DNA from: Hormoscilla sp. GUM202
Lineage (GTDB): Bacteria > Cyanobacteriota > Cyanobacteriia > Cyanobacteriales > Desertifilaceae
Reading direction: 5' to 3'
Length of the DNA: 64,000 bases
Assembly (NCBI GenBank): GCA_005518205.2
Contig: RFFC02000013.1
Coordinates: forward strand, 1-64,000
The first letter of the stretch is position 1. Each line of letters opens with the position of its first letter. The translations under genes and the position numbers were made by a program. The notes below the pieces were generated by a model. That model made no database searches. It was not told the DNA's origin and worked only from the letters and a program-made list of their open reading frames with translations. This document shows, in pieces, positions 18,758 through 28,120 of this stretch.

Positions 18758-19267
18758 TTAATTGCTCTCAGGTAAATCTGACGGAAGATAAGACAAACTT
18801 GCCCCTTTGCCCACCTTGAGGACCATCCTATCGGGTGTGAATAACTCGTAGTATGGTAAATCGGAATCATCCTGTTCATTTGGGAAAAGCTTTAATTGAC
18901 AACCATTGCTGAATTCTACAGTCAAACCTAGTTCTGTGCTGATTTCAAAAGCAGTTATCCTAGTTCCCTCTATCACATGAATTTCGTCTCGCATTTCTGG
19001 CAAAGACTGAGAACTGAAGAGCATTTCTCCCTTGCACTCTAGCTGCCATTCTGTTATCATAGTTCCTAAGATCCAGGATCCTTTCTCTTTACCCACCATA
19101 GATTTTTGCGAGTAAGGAATTCTGGCTCCAGCATGAAGCACTAGCTCATCTCCATAACTCATTCTTGCTCTCCAGCAAGTTTCCCCCACAATCAATTGTG
19201 TTATCTCTTTCACTCCCTCTAAATCATTAAATATTGTTCTTCTCTGGACTTTAACTGGTATACTCAT
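18758..19267 (-). CDS. probable immunity protein next to a toxin fragment
   Basis: A 169-residue soluble protein beginning MSIPVKVQRRTIFNDLEGVK. I do not recognise the family. It overlaps the 3' end of the toxin-domain fragment at 19251-19481 on the same strand by 17 bases, the usual arrangement of a polymorphic toxin and its immunity gene. Composition is acidic and beta-rich (WRARMSYGDELVLHAG, TEWQLECKGEMLF). No signal peptide or membrane segment is visible. The immunity role rests on position alone. Confidence 0.55.
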   Translation of the reverse strand: MSIPVKVQRRTIFNDLEGVKEITQLIVGETCWRARMSYGDELVLHAGARIPYSQKSMVGKEKGSWILGTMITEWQLECKGEMLFSSQSLPEMRDEIHVIEGTRITAFEISTELGLTVEFSNGCQLKLFPNEQDDSDLPYYELFTPDRMVLKVGKGASLSYLPSDLPESN

Positions 19268-19481
19268 TACTTGCCAATCCTAAAAAAATCCTTGCCTTTT
19301 GTCGTAGTTCTTGGTATGTAAAGTCCCCCCGTTCATTCTTGGTTCCTCTATTCCCAGTAGCTTTCTCATCCTCCAAGAACTCTCCAAATTCTCTTCTTTC
19401 TTCTGATCTCATGTCAAATTCTTTAGCAATGTTATTAACTTGCTTGATATCTTCCTTACTAACTGTCCTGCCTCCTCAATA
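19251..19481 (-). pseudogene. C-terminal fragment of a polymorphic toxin
   Basis: The frame reads GGRTVSKEDIKQVNNIAKEF, then SEERREFGEFLEDEKATGNR and GDFTYQELRQKARIFLGL, ending at a stop inside the downstream gene. The phrase RGDFTYQELRQKA is familiar to me from the very C-terminus of RHS/CDI-type polymorphic toxins. The frame is closed upstream by TGA at about 19482 and has no proper start, so only the toxin tip remains. The delivery part of the protein is absent. Confidence 0.6.
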
Positions 19482-19511
19482 CTTCAATACCATTATTATC
19501 ATACCAGAGCA

Positions 19512-19582
19512 GCACTGTCGCAACCGGCAACCGCTGTGCCGCAGCCAGCAACCATTGTGTCGCAACTGGCAACCGCTGGGCC
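19512..19582. repeat. three imperfect 21-base tandem repeats
   Basis: The unit TGTCGCAACCGGCAACCGC is repeated three times with substitutions (TGTGCCGCAGCCAGCAACCA, TGTGTCGCAACTGGCAACCGC). In the minus frame it encodes alternating LLAAAQRLPVAT-like peptides, but no gene is evident. Confidence 0.65.
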
Positions 19583-19714
19583 GCATTGAGCAAAGCTAGA
19601 GTACCAGGGAGCATCGATGACGCAAGCAAATATATCTGTAGGGGCGGACGAAGCACTCTGGCAGTATATCTAGGAACAACATGATAAGCGGTTTGACAGA
19701 ATGCTAGCGAGGTT

Positions 19715-19779
19715 GGAACCTCTCGGTTGACGTTTTAAACCTCTCGGTTGACGTTTTAAGCCTCTCGGTTGGCCCCCAG
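19715..19779 (-). repeat. 21-22 base tandem repeat CAACCGAGAGG-TTAAA, array 1
   Basis: On the minus strand the unit CAACCGAGAGG(C/T)TTAAAACGT occurs three times. The same unit, with CAACCGAGAGGCTTAAAGCCC as consensus, forms a second array on the plus strand at about 26266-26330. Confidence 0.75.
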
Positions 19780-19931
19780 GGCTGTTGCATTCTTCCCAGC
19801 CACCCACGCGGGGATGGTTTCACCAGTCCAGTTTCCGCAGAATTTTGCCCAAATCCTGGGTCAGTTGATCGAGATATGAGTTACAATAAGGGATCGCAAG
19901 CCCAATCCTGGTATTATAGTTGGAGGTGTGA

Positions 19932-20231
19932 TTGTCAAAGTTTATATTGAAGGTTCTCTGGCTGGACTCGGACGTCGCCATTGCCGTAGAACAAGTGGTG
20001 GGCAAGGGGCTGAGCCCTTTGACAAAGTACTTTTTCTGGCCCCGGAACGATGCCTGGGAAGAGCTGAAACATGAGCTGGAGGAGAAGAAATGGATCGCTG
20101 AGGCCGATCGCATTGCCTTGCTCAATCAAGCTACCGAAGTGATTAACTACTGGCAAGAAGAAGGTCGAAGGCGTCCCATGTCTGAAGCGATGGGTAAATT
20201 TCCAGAGGTTGCTTTTACTGGTAGCAGTTAG
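19932..20231 (+). CDS. ribosomal protein PSRP-3 / Ycf65 homologue
   Basis: This small-subunit ribosomal protein is shared by cyanobacteria and plastids. The sequence [19 protein letters not shown], then [20 protein letters not shown] and [16 protein letters not shown], is highly characteristic. The only start giving the full family N-terminus is a TTG at 19932, preceded by GGAGG at 19922-19926; no in-frame ATG lies nearby, so an unusual TTG start is inferred. The protein has 99 residues, the expected size. It converges on atpC, with a hairpin between them. Confidence 0.93.
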   Translation: MSKFILKVLWLDSDVAIAVEQVVGKGLSPLTKYFFWPRNDAWEELKHELEEKKWIAEADRIALLNQATEVINYWQEEGRRRPMSEAMGKFPEVAFTGSS

Positions 20232-20282
20232 ACTTCAAGCCTACTTCCCCCGTTCGCGTAGCGTGCGCGCAGCGCAATCGCA

Positions 20283-20312
20283 AGACTCCTCCGACAAGCT
20301 GTGGAGGAGTCT
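20283..20312. terminator. bidirectional hairpin between PSRP-3 and atpC
   Basis: AGACTCCTCC pairs with GGAGGAGTCT over a 10-base loop, in the 127-base gap between convergent genes. It is a good candidate for a shared terminator, although T-runs are short. A GCGTAGCGTGCGCGCAGCGC repeat lies just before it. Confidence 0.6.
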
Positions 20313-20358
20313 AAGTTTCTGTATGTACTGACCAGCGCCCGTCATGCATAACGCAGGC

Positions 20359-20775
20359 TTAGATTTGCACCATGCCACCAGCAGCTTGGTAACGAGCCCG
20401 GGCCCGCTTCAGGGCCTGAGTCGCCTGAATTTTCTCTTGACGGTCTTCGCCAGCGTCAGCCGCCCTCAGGCGCTCTTCCGCTTCCGAGTAAGCAATGCGA
20501 GCCTCTTCTTTATCTATGCTATCGCCTCCGGAGGCTCCATTCACCAAAATGGTCACCTCATTGTTGTCCACTTCCGCAAACCCACCCATGAGGGCGATCG
20601 GCACCCATTCTTTTTCTGGGCGCACCTGCATCACACCAGTATCGAGAGCCGTTAACAGGGGAGCATGATTAGAGAGGATCCCCAGTTGACCAGTAATACT
20701 AGGTAAAATTACTTCTTGAGCTGTCGAATCCCAGACCGTTTTGTCTGGAGCTATTACCCGAACGGTTAAAGTCAT
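20359..20775 (-). CDS. atpC: ATP synthase F1 epsilon subunit
   Basis: AtpC is the rotor-associated, regulatory epsilon subunit of the F1 part of the thylakoid/plasma-membrane ATP synthase. The protein begins [20 protein letters not shown], followed by [38 protein letters not shown] and a C-terminal helix hairpin ([14 protein letters not shown]). The frame is open to 20805, but the extra residues are encoded in repeat sequence, so the ATG at 20775 is chosen; 138 residues is normal. It follows atpB on the same strand, as usual in cyanobacteria, but the 126-base spacer is filled with dispersed repeats. Confidence 0.96.
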   Translation of the reverse strand: MTLTVRVIAPDKTVWDSTAQEVILPSITGQLGILSNHAPLLTALDTGVMQVRPEKEWVPIALMGGFAEVDNNEVTILVNGASGGDSIDKEEARIAYSEAEERLRAADAGEDRQEKIQATQALKRARARYQAAGGMVQI

Positions 20776-20807
20776 TCGTCCTTTGTCCTTTGTCAATAAT
20801 CCCATCG

Positions 20808-20898
20808 TTCGTAGTCAGGACTTTAGTCCTTCCGCGCAGGAAGCACTCTTCGTGCTTACTACAAACCCGAGGGAAGCACTCTTCGTGCTTATTACAAA
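20808..20898. repeat. dispersed repeats in the atpB-atpC spacer
   Basis: The spacer contains a GGACTTTAGTCC palindrome and two copies of GGAAGCACTCTTCGTGCTTA followed by (C/T)TACAAAC. These sit inside what should be a short operonic spacer and would be transcribed as hairpins between the two cistrons. Confidence 0.7.
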
Positions 20899-20901
20899 CC
20901 A

Positions 20902-22362
<1,461 letters not shown>

Positions 22363-22601
22363 TCAGTTATTAGGTGACTGGCGGACAGTCTTAATTTATG
22401 CTTAAATTGCCATTTTTCAGATTATCACCGAAAAGGATCGACTCAGATTTTTTTCTTCCCAATATCACCCGTGGGACCGGTGGCATCTGTGTTTGGGTGC
22501 AAGAGTGTTTAGGTGGTCTATGGCTGGCGCCAGCCGCAGGCGTTCGGTGCCTTGCCTACTCAAAGTATAATCGCGGTAAATGCAGCAGCCTCTGATTGAG
22601 C

Positions 22602-23924
22602 ATGAGAGTAGTCGATCGCACCTCAAACAATTTGCGCCAACCGCCCCCCCTCTTTACCACGCCCTCCTGGATGTTCTGGATCTCCTTGTCGATCTTGACT
22701 ACCCTATTATCGGCATCGATGGGAGCATTTGTAGCATTGCTTGCTCCCGACAGCAGGAGCAGCATTCCCCGGACGGTGGCGGGCCGATCGCTCGGACATT
22801 TGTGGCGTCACGGCTTTCAATACCGGTTAACCCGACCGGTGCATATTTTAATTATGGGCATCGATCGGGTGCCTGGGACCAGAGAAAATTCCCCGGAGAG
22901 CTTTTCTGGCCGCAGCGACACCCTGCTTGTGCTGCGAGTCGATCCTAACGATAATTCTCTGAGCATGCTTTCTCTGCCCCGAGACACCCAGGTGTACGTC
23001 CCGGCCCTGGGTTGGCAGAAGCTTTCTCATGTTAATCCTTTAGGTGGTCCAGATTTAACTGTCAAGGCAGTCAGTAACACTCTTAACGACCTGCCCATTG
23101 ACCGCTATATCCGAGTTAGCACCGGTGCCTTTCGGGTGTTGGTGGATCTGGTGGATGGGGTGGAGGTGTTTGTCGATCGCCCGATGCATTATGTGGACTA
23201 CACCCAGGGGTTAAAAATAGATCTGTTGCCCGGATGGCAAACCCTGAATGGCAAGCAGGCGTCCGATTTGGCCCGCTTCCGCGCCGATGAGTTAGGGGAT
23301 ATCGGCAGGGTGCAGCGCCAGCAAGCTGTCATCAAAGCCTTGCGCCAGCGTCTGAACAGTGCTTCAGTCTTGCCCCGTTTGCCCCAATTGATTCGGGTCG
23401 TGCACAAGCATATCGATACTAATATTAGTTCCCAAGAAATGCGAGCGCTAGTGAGTCTCGCTTTGCAAATCGAACCAGAGCATTTTAAGCAGGTAATGCT
23501 GCCCGGTCGTTATAGTTATCCCGGAGAGTTCCCTACTAGCTACTGGGCGATCGACCCCAGAGGGCGCGATCGGGTGTTGCGGGAATATTTCCACATGTAC
23601 TGGATGGGCAATGCTTGGAGTGACTATTCCGGCACTAGCGGATCGCCTAAATCTTTGAGGATTGCGATTCAAAATGCTACTGGCCAACCGAACATAGCCC
23701 GTCAACTGGCCCAGAAGCTGCAAAAACAGGGTTTTTATAATTTATACTTAGTTGAGGATTGGTCAGTGGAGGTACTTTATACCCAGATTATCGTGCAAAA
23801 AGGGGACCTAGTAGGCGCTCGATACCTGAAAAGAGTTTTAGACAAGGGTAAAATTGAAGCCAGTTCAACAGGACATGTCTACTCAGACTTAACAATTAGG
23901 ATCGGTAAAGACTGGCTCAAATAA
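22602..23924 (+). CDS. LytR-CpsA-Psr (LCP) family protein with LytR_C domain
   Basis: LCP proteins transfer glycopolymers from lipid carriers to the cell wall outside the membrane. A membrane helix at about residues 25-48 follows a short cytoplasmic N-terminus. The LCP domain shows ILIMGIDRVPGT, SGRSDTLLVLRVDP, MLSLPRDTQVYVP (conserved Arg/Asp), RYIRVSTGAF and LARFRADELGDIGRVQRQQ. A C-terminal LytR_C domain is seen at about 355-440 (LRIAIQNATGQPNIARQLAQ). The ATG at 22602 is preferred over an in-frame TTG six bases earlier. Divergent from atpB. Confidence 0.92.
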   Translation: MRVVDRTSNNLRQPPPLFTTPSWMFWISLSILTTLLSASMGAFVALLAPDSRSSIPRTVAGRSLGHLWRHGFQYRLTRPVHILIMGIDRVPGTRENSPESFSGRSDTLLVLRVDPNDNSLSMLSLPRDTQVYVPALGWQKLSHVNPLGGPDLTVKAVSNTLNDLPIDRYIRVSTGAFRVLVDLVDGVEVFVDRPMHYVDYTQGLKIDLLPGWQTLNGKQASDLARFRADELGDIGRVQRQQAVIKALRQRLNSASVLPRLPQLIRVVHKHIDTNISSQEMRALVSLALQIEPEHFKQVMLPGRYSYPGEFPTSYWAIDPRGRDRVLREYFHMYWMGNAWSDYSGTSGSPKSLRIAIQNATGQPNIARQLAQKLQKQGFYNLYLVEDWSVEVLYTQIIVQKGDLVGARYLKRVLDKGKIEASSTGHVYSDLTIRIGKDWLK

Positions 23925-24004
23925 TACTATTTTCTCGTTATCTCATCTACAAGGAGCCTTTGTAAGCATTTTCCCTCAGTGTGGTCACTGACAACGAACA
24001 ACTG

Positions 24005-25044
24005 GCAGGGGTCGAGCTTCCAGTCGCCTCTCAACCCTCCCTTTCGGAACCGGACTTGCGACTTTCACCGCATCCGGCTACTGGTTGGTAAGCCCTTGTC
24101 ATGGGCAGTCGTTGCTTGGGTTGCCCCTTGCTGACCTTGCTTCATGAAGTTTCACCCCTTCCGGTAGTCTTAACCGACTAAACCCGCCTGACCCGTGCGG
24201 TTCGTAACAGGATAACTGCTAACCTTATCGTCCCTTCGGCTCCCTTCGGCGACGCTCAGGGACCGACGCTCAGGGACCACACTCTTTCCTTACGCGTGCT
24301 CCTTGTGGATGGAGGACTCAGTTTTACCTGGCCAGGACTTTAGTCCGTATATTTAATCTTCTGGGAGATTTTGCATCGTTCGGGGTTACTACCGCCCAAA
24401 GTTTCTTACCATATCCGACCCACGTCTGCGGCAGCCTTTGGCTGCACTTATCCCGATTTTTCGGGCCTCCGATGTACTCGGGGAGCGCTAATCGCACTAC
24501 CCCGAGTACGTCGTCCCCTTCGGCTCGCGCTCGGGGACTACTGCGGACCGTGCATTACCACGCTCTTAAGATTCTCGGGCCATCCTTCCCCTGAAGGCTT
24601 GCGCTTAACATCTAATTTATCCAAATGAGGATAGCGCCTCAGAGGTTATTTCGTTCCTCGGTATCATCGCGATGCTTTTAGGTTCCTACTATACCCCGGG
24701 AGTTATTTCGTAGTACGTTGTTAGCCAGCCCTCATGACTAACACTAACTACCATTCCCTTTTTGGGCCAGCGTATTAGCCTATTTCGCTGGTTGATGTTC
24801 ACGAGGCTTACATAGGTTCGCTTGTTCTAACCATGAGCATCTAACAAGCGCGGCGTTACCGGCGATAGCTGCCAGTTAGCCTACATTTAAGTCCGCTACG
24901 AGGTGATGTCGCTCCGCAGCACTAAGGACCGGTGTCACTCCCGTACTAGGGAGGGAGGGGTTTGGACCCTCATGAATACCAAAGTTCCTAGTTTTACCTA
25001 GGCTGGCGTTCCGTGTTGTCACGTTAGGCCAGAACGAATCGCAC
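24005..25044 (-). mobile_element. ORF-less group II intron
   Basis: On the minus strand the element begins GTGCGATTCG at 25044, matching the GUGYG 5' consensus, and ends with domain V at 24079-24047 (AGCCGGATGC ... GCAAGTCCGGTTC) and domain VI (GGGTTGAG ... CTCGACCC). The roughly 1.04 kb between is rich in short complementary blocks, as expected for domain I, but contains no reverse transcriptase frame. Domain V differs from that at position 1 by a few bases. A fragment of the 5' half recurs at about 48780-49110. It lies between two genes and interrupts none. The 3' boundary is uncertain by about 10 bases. Confidence 0.72.
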
Positions 25045-25066
25045 GACACTCACAACGTATAACTGA

Positions 25067-25612
25067 CTACTGACAGTGGTTAGTGCAATAGCGCTGTAGC
25101 AGTGTAGTTAAGAACTCTGATGCGGTAGTCCGTCGAGCATTGCCGTCGGGGAGTTGCCACCAGCCTGATACAGTATCGGGCTCACGCCACAATTCCAAAT
25201 GTGCCACTGGGGGGTTAGCATAGAAACTATCTTCTCCCGTTCCCAGTAACCTGGAACTCCAGTGGGTAAAATAATCGTGACTGAGTCGATGGATAGGGAA
25301 ATTGCCCAACAGCGGTACACCCCAACCATCTAGAGCAAAACACGCTTTTACCTTACCTCCCCACATCTGCCATTGCCAAGCTGCGCCTATTGCCCCAACT
25401 ACTCCAGCGCTAAAGCAGATCGAGATGATGGCGTCGCTCTCACGCCCAGGTTCTCCTATATTATCCCTCAAATACTGCCAAACCCGAACTGCCGAGACCG
25501 GGGAGTAACCCGATGCTGGAAAAATCAGAGCAGGCGCAGGTATTTCTATTTTTTGGAGAAAGCTTTCCGTTAGGGCGCGATCGTGAATTCCCGGACAAAT
25601 AATTATCTTCAT
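25067..25612 (-). CDS. conserved alpha/beta-hydrolase-like protein, unknown function
   Basis: A 181-residue protein beginning MKIIICPGIHDRALTESFLQ. IISICFSAGVVGAIGAAWQW resembles a nucleophile elbow (Ser flanked by small residues) of an alpha/beta hydrolase, and the opening IICPG plus a short strand fits that fold, but the acid and His are not clear. I know similar proteins as conserved cyanobacterial hypotheticals. No signal peptide is visible. The stop lies 23 bases before the group II intron. Confidence 0.7.
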   Translation of the reverse strand: MKIIICPGIHDRALTESFLQKIEIPAPALIFPASGYSPVSAVRVWQYLRDNIGEPGRESDAIISICFSAGVVGAIGAAWQWQMWGGKVKACFALDGWGVPLLGNFPIHRLSHDYFTHWSSRLLGTGEDSFYANPPVAHLELWREPDTVSGWWQLPDGNARRTTASEFLTTLLQRYCTNHCQ

Positions 25613-26496
25613 GTGGAAATTGCGAATTGCGAATTGCGAATTGCGCTACGCGCAATTGCTAATTGCCATAACGATTAACCATTAACCATTAACGCTTGAC
25701 CACCGTCAATTACCGCTGGCAGTAAATGCTTTAGCGTTTGCCGTTGGTAGTAAACGCTAAAGCGTTTGCCGTTCGCACTTTCCGAGATCGGGACGCGATC
25801 GCCCGTTGTGGATGCATCCGGTAGCGGTACGGCATCAATCAATTATCGGGTGATATCATCAATTTATACCGTGCAGTCTCCAGCTTCTGCGCGCATTTGA
25901 ATGTTGCGGTCTGGCGCGCGATCGTCCGTTGAGGAAAAACATTCTCCCGATGATGTCATAATAATCTGGGGCTGGCTGGAGGCCGATCCTCAAAATGGGC
26001 TTTCCTGCCAGAGTCAGGGAACTCCGAATGCTACGATCGGGTTAAGGGTTATTCTATTAGTCGGTTGAAACCGAGACGAAGCCGCGTTATCCGGCTGCCG
26101 CCTGGTAATGCGGGGGTTTGCAACCCCGGGCGGGCTGACTTTGTTCGTGTAGCCGGACCGTGCACGGATGAGGGCGAAAGTGCGGTCAAAAGTAGTTGTA
26201 TTGGCGGGGAACTCTTCACAGAAAACGGCGGACGGTTGCCAACGGGCGAAATACCACGCTCGTTTAAAACCCCAACCGAGAGGCTTAAAGCCCCAACTGA
26301 GAGGTTTAAAATCCCAGCCGAGAGGGCACCGGTTAGATAGGGTGCGTTCACTTGTAGTTGATAGCCGGTGTATCAATGATGCATGTAATAGCCCGCGCCG
26401 GCGGGGCTTTGTTCGTGTAGCCGGACATTTTAGGGTGATGTGGCATTTTCATTTTTTCGGCCACTACTCGTGACCCACTACCACACTGGTGATTTA
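25613..26496. repeat. gene-free region with several repeat families
   Basis: About 880 bases without a recognised gene. It holds GCGAATTGCGAATTGCGAATT microrepeats (25620-25660), two copies of an AAACGCTAAAGCGTTTGCCG palindrome (25716-25775), the 21-base CAACCGAGAGG array (26266-26330), and two copies of TTTGTTCGTGTAGCCGGAC (about 26139 and 26409). Frames of 90-120 codons here are built from the repeats and look spurious. Confidence 0.6.
26266..26330 (+). repeat. 21-base tandem repeat CAACCGAGAGG-TTAAA, array 2
   Basis: Three units: CAACCGAGAGGCTTAAAGCC, CAACTGAGAGGTTTAAAATC and a final CAGCCGAGAGGG, preceded by a partial GTTTAAAACC. In one frame this reads as heptads (LKPQPRG, LKPQLRG, LKSQPRG). 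It is the same unit as the minus-strand array at 19715-19779. Confidence 0.75.
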
Positions 26497-26545
26497 TACT
26501 GTACGGGTAACCCTACATTTCAGTACGGCTTACCCTACCGAAAAA
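26497..26545 (+). promoter_or_regulatory. upstream palindromic block shared by the two RTX genes
   Basis: TACGGGTAACCCTAC, then ATTTCAGTACGGCTTA and CCCTACCG, lie 50-95 bases before the RTX gene at 26593. A close relative, TACGGATAACCGTACC plus ACATTCAGTACGGCTACG, lies at 31897-31947 upstream of the other RTX gene. TACGG-TAACC-TAC is an imperfect palindrome. It could be an operator, a leader hairpin or a mobile repeat; function is inference. Confidence 0.5.
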
Positions 26546-26592
26546 CGAATTTTTTAATTTATATTTGGGATATCTGGATTGAGGAATACATT

Positions 26593-27741
26593 ATGAGCAA
26601 GACTCTTAAAGGCACTCGACAAAACGACACTCTGAGGGGCGGAAATGGAGACGACTTCCTCTTTGGAAGAGAGGGAAACGACGTCCTGTTCGGAGGAGGC
26701 TCCTACGGGCACGACTATCTCTGGGGAGAAGGCGGAAACGACTTTCTTTTGGGAGAGAAAGGACACGACTTCCTTTCTGGCGGAAGTGGAAACGACGTTC
26801 TCTCGGGAGACAGCGGAAGCGACAGGTTGCTTGGCGGAGAGGGGAGTGACACCCTCTTCGGCGGCACTGAAGACGATTTTCTCTTCGGGGATTCGGATAA
26901 TGATGTCCTCAGCGGCGGAAACGGAAGGGACGGGTTAAATGGCGGAGATGGGAATGACACCATCAACGGTGGGGACGGGTCCGATACCGTTGATGGTGGA
27001 GAAGGAAACGACGTCCTGTATGGCGGAGAGAAATACGGACACGACTCTCTCTCTGGCGGAGGCGGGGACGATCTTCTTTGGGGAGAAGGAGGGCACGATG
27101 TCTTGAGGGGCGGCGATGGAAATGACACTTTGAGCGGCGGCCGTGGAGACGATCGCCTTTACGGCGGCGATGGAAATGACACTTTGAGCGGTGGCGAAGG
27201 AGACGATCGCCTCCACGGGGATGGAGGGAACAACCTTCTTCTGGGCGGACCTGGTAACGATTTCTTACAGGCTGGAACGAGCGTCGATACTCTGGTTGGA
27301 GGGGGAGGCACGGACACGATGTTTGGAGCGGCGAGTAGAACGAACAGCGTGTTTATTGTCGGGGACAATCGTGAGGATTTCACTTGGGTCAAAAATTTCG
27401 ATGTAGAAGTGGATCGCAGGGGCAATGCGATAGGCCACGACCACTTGCGCAGCACCGGGGCGGAATTAGAAATCATGTATTGGGTAGAAATCTTGGGCGT
27501 TCACCGATCCTGGCCCTATCTTGGCGAGAGAGACATGACGTACTCGGGCATGTGGGCGGGGACGATCGTTCGAAAAGACAATAAAGAACCAGTGGGGGAG
27601 CTGACGGTGCGCGTGGGGGTCCAGTCTTGGGATTTCAGTCCTTGGAATCATTCTTGGCTCGTGGCAGGCAGGATGAACGATCGCCGAGTGGTAGAGAGCC
27701 TTGAAATCCTTCCATTTGAAGGAGAACTTCCCGATTTGTAA
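26593..27741 (+). CDS. RTX calcium-binding repeat protein with unusual C-terminal domain
   Basis: About residues 10-245 are an almost unbroken run of RTX nonapeptides (GGXGXDXUX; for example GGNGDDFLFG, GGEGSDTLFG, GGDGNDTLSG) that form Ca2+-binding beta-rolls in type I secreted proteins. The last 130 residues are not RTX: NSVFIVGDNREDFTWVKNFD, then WVEILGVHRSWPYLGERDMT and a C-terminal LEILPFEGELPDL; I do not recognise this domain. The ATG at 26593 has GAGGAAT nearby as ribosome-binding site and gives 382 residues; the open frame to 26440 is unlikely. No signal peptide, and no type I exporter in the window. Confidence 0.85.
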   Translation: MSKTLKGTRQNDTLRGGNGDDFLFGREGNDVLFGGGSYGHDYLWGEGGNDFLLGEKGHDFLSGGSGNDVLSGDSGSDRLLGGEGSDTLFGGTEDDFLFGDSDNDVLSGGNGRDGLNGGDGNDTINGGDGSDTVDGGEGNDVLYGGEKYGHDSLSGGGGDDLLWGEGGHDVLRGGDGNDTLSGGRGDDRLYGGDGNDTLSGGEGDDRLHGDGGNNLLLGGPGNDFLQAGTSVDTLVGGGGTDTMFGAASRTNSVFIVGDNREDFTWVKNFDVEVDRRGNAIGHDHLRSTGAELEIMYWVEILGVHRSWPYLGERDMTYSGMWAGTIVRKDNKEPVGELTVRVGVQSWDFSPWNHSWLVAGRMNDRRVVESLEILPFEGELPDL

Positions 27742-28061
27742 AGTAGCGAATACCCGGGCCTAACCAGTTTTTCACCCTGACAGTTTGAAGCCGCATGCCT
27801 AAAGCCCAAAGGCTTGAAATCCCGTCCGGTAGCGATCGACATGTAGTGACGTGATGGCCAGTCTGTCCCAATAGGTGTGGGGATGTGGCATTTTCAATTT
27901 TCGGCTGGGAGCTGAAATGCCTGAAATATCGTTGGTAGATTTTTTGACCCGATCGGCTACTTTAGTTACATCCCTTGGGGAATGGCGATCGCCTCGTCGA
28001 GCAGACCAGTCCCATCTCCAGTGACAAATACCCCCCTAGGGCTATGCTACTCTAGGATAGG
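27742..28061. other. intergenic region after the RTX gene
   Basis: No gene recognised in 320 bases. It includes short repeated strings related to the CAACCGAGAGG arrays (AAGCCCAAAGGCTTGAAATC) and a copy of GATGTGGCATTTTCA also found at about 26438. No clear terminator. Confidence 0.4.
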
Positions 28062-28088
28062 CAATGCACCGTCCCATCCGGTGCATTG
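28062..28088 (+). promoter_or_regulatory. hairpin in the leader of the ferrochelatase-like gene
   Basis: CAATGCACCG pairs with CGGTGCATTG around a 7-base loop, ending 33 bases before the GTG start at 28121. An in-frame ATG lies inside the first arm. It could be an operator or an mRNA structure controlling the start; no further evidence. Confidence 0.4.
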
Positions 28089-28120
28089 TCAGAGTAAATT
28101 ATCCAATAGAGGATGACATT

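Noticed and set aside
19512..19582. Short regular repeats that might suggest a CRISPR array
   Set aside because: Units are contiguous and imperfect with no unique spacers; no cas genes in the window.
26645..27476. Long frames on both strands overlapping the RTX gene
   Set aside because: Shadows of the RTX repeat codons; the GGXGXD frame is clearly the coding one.
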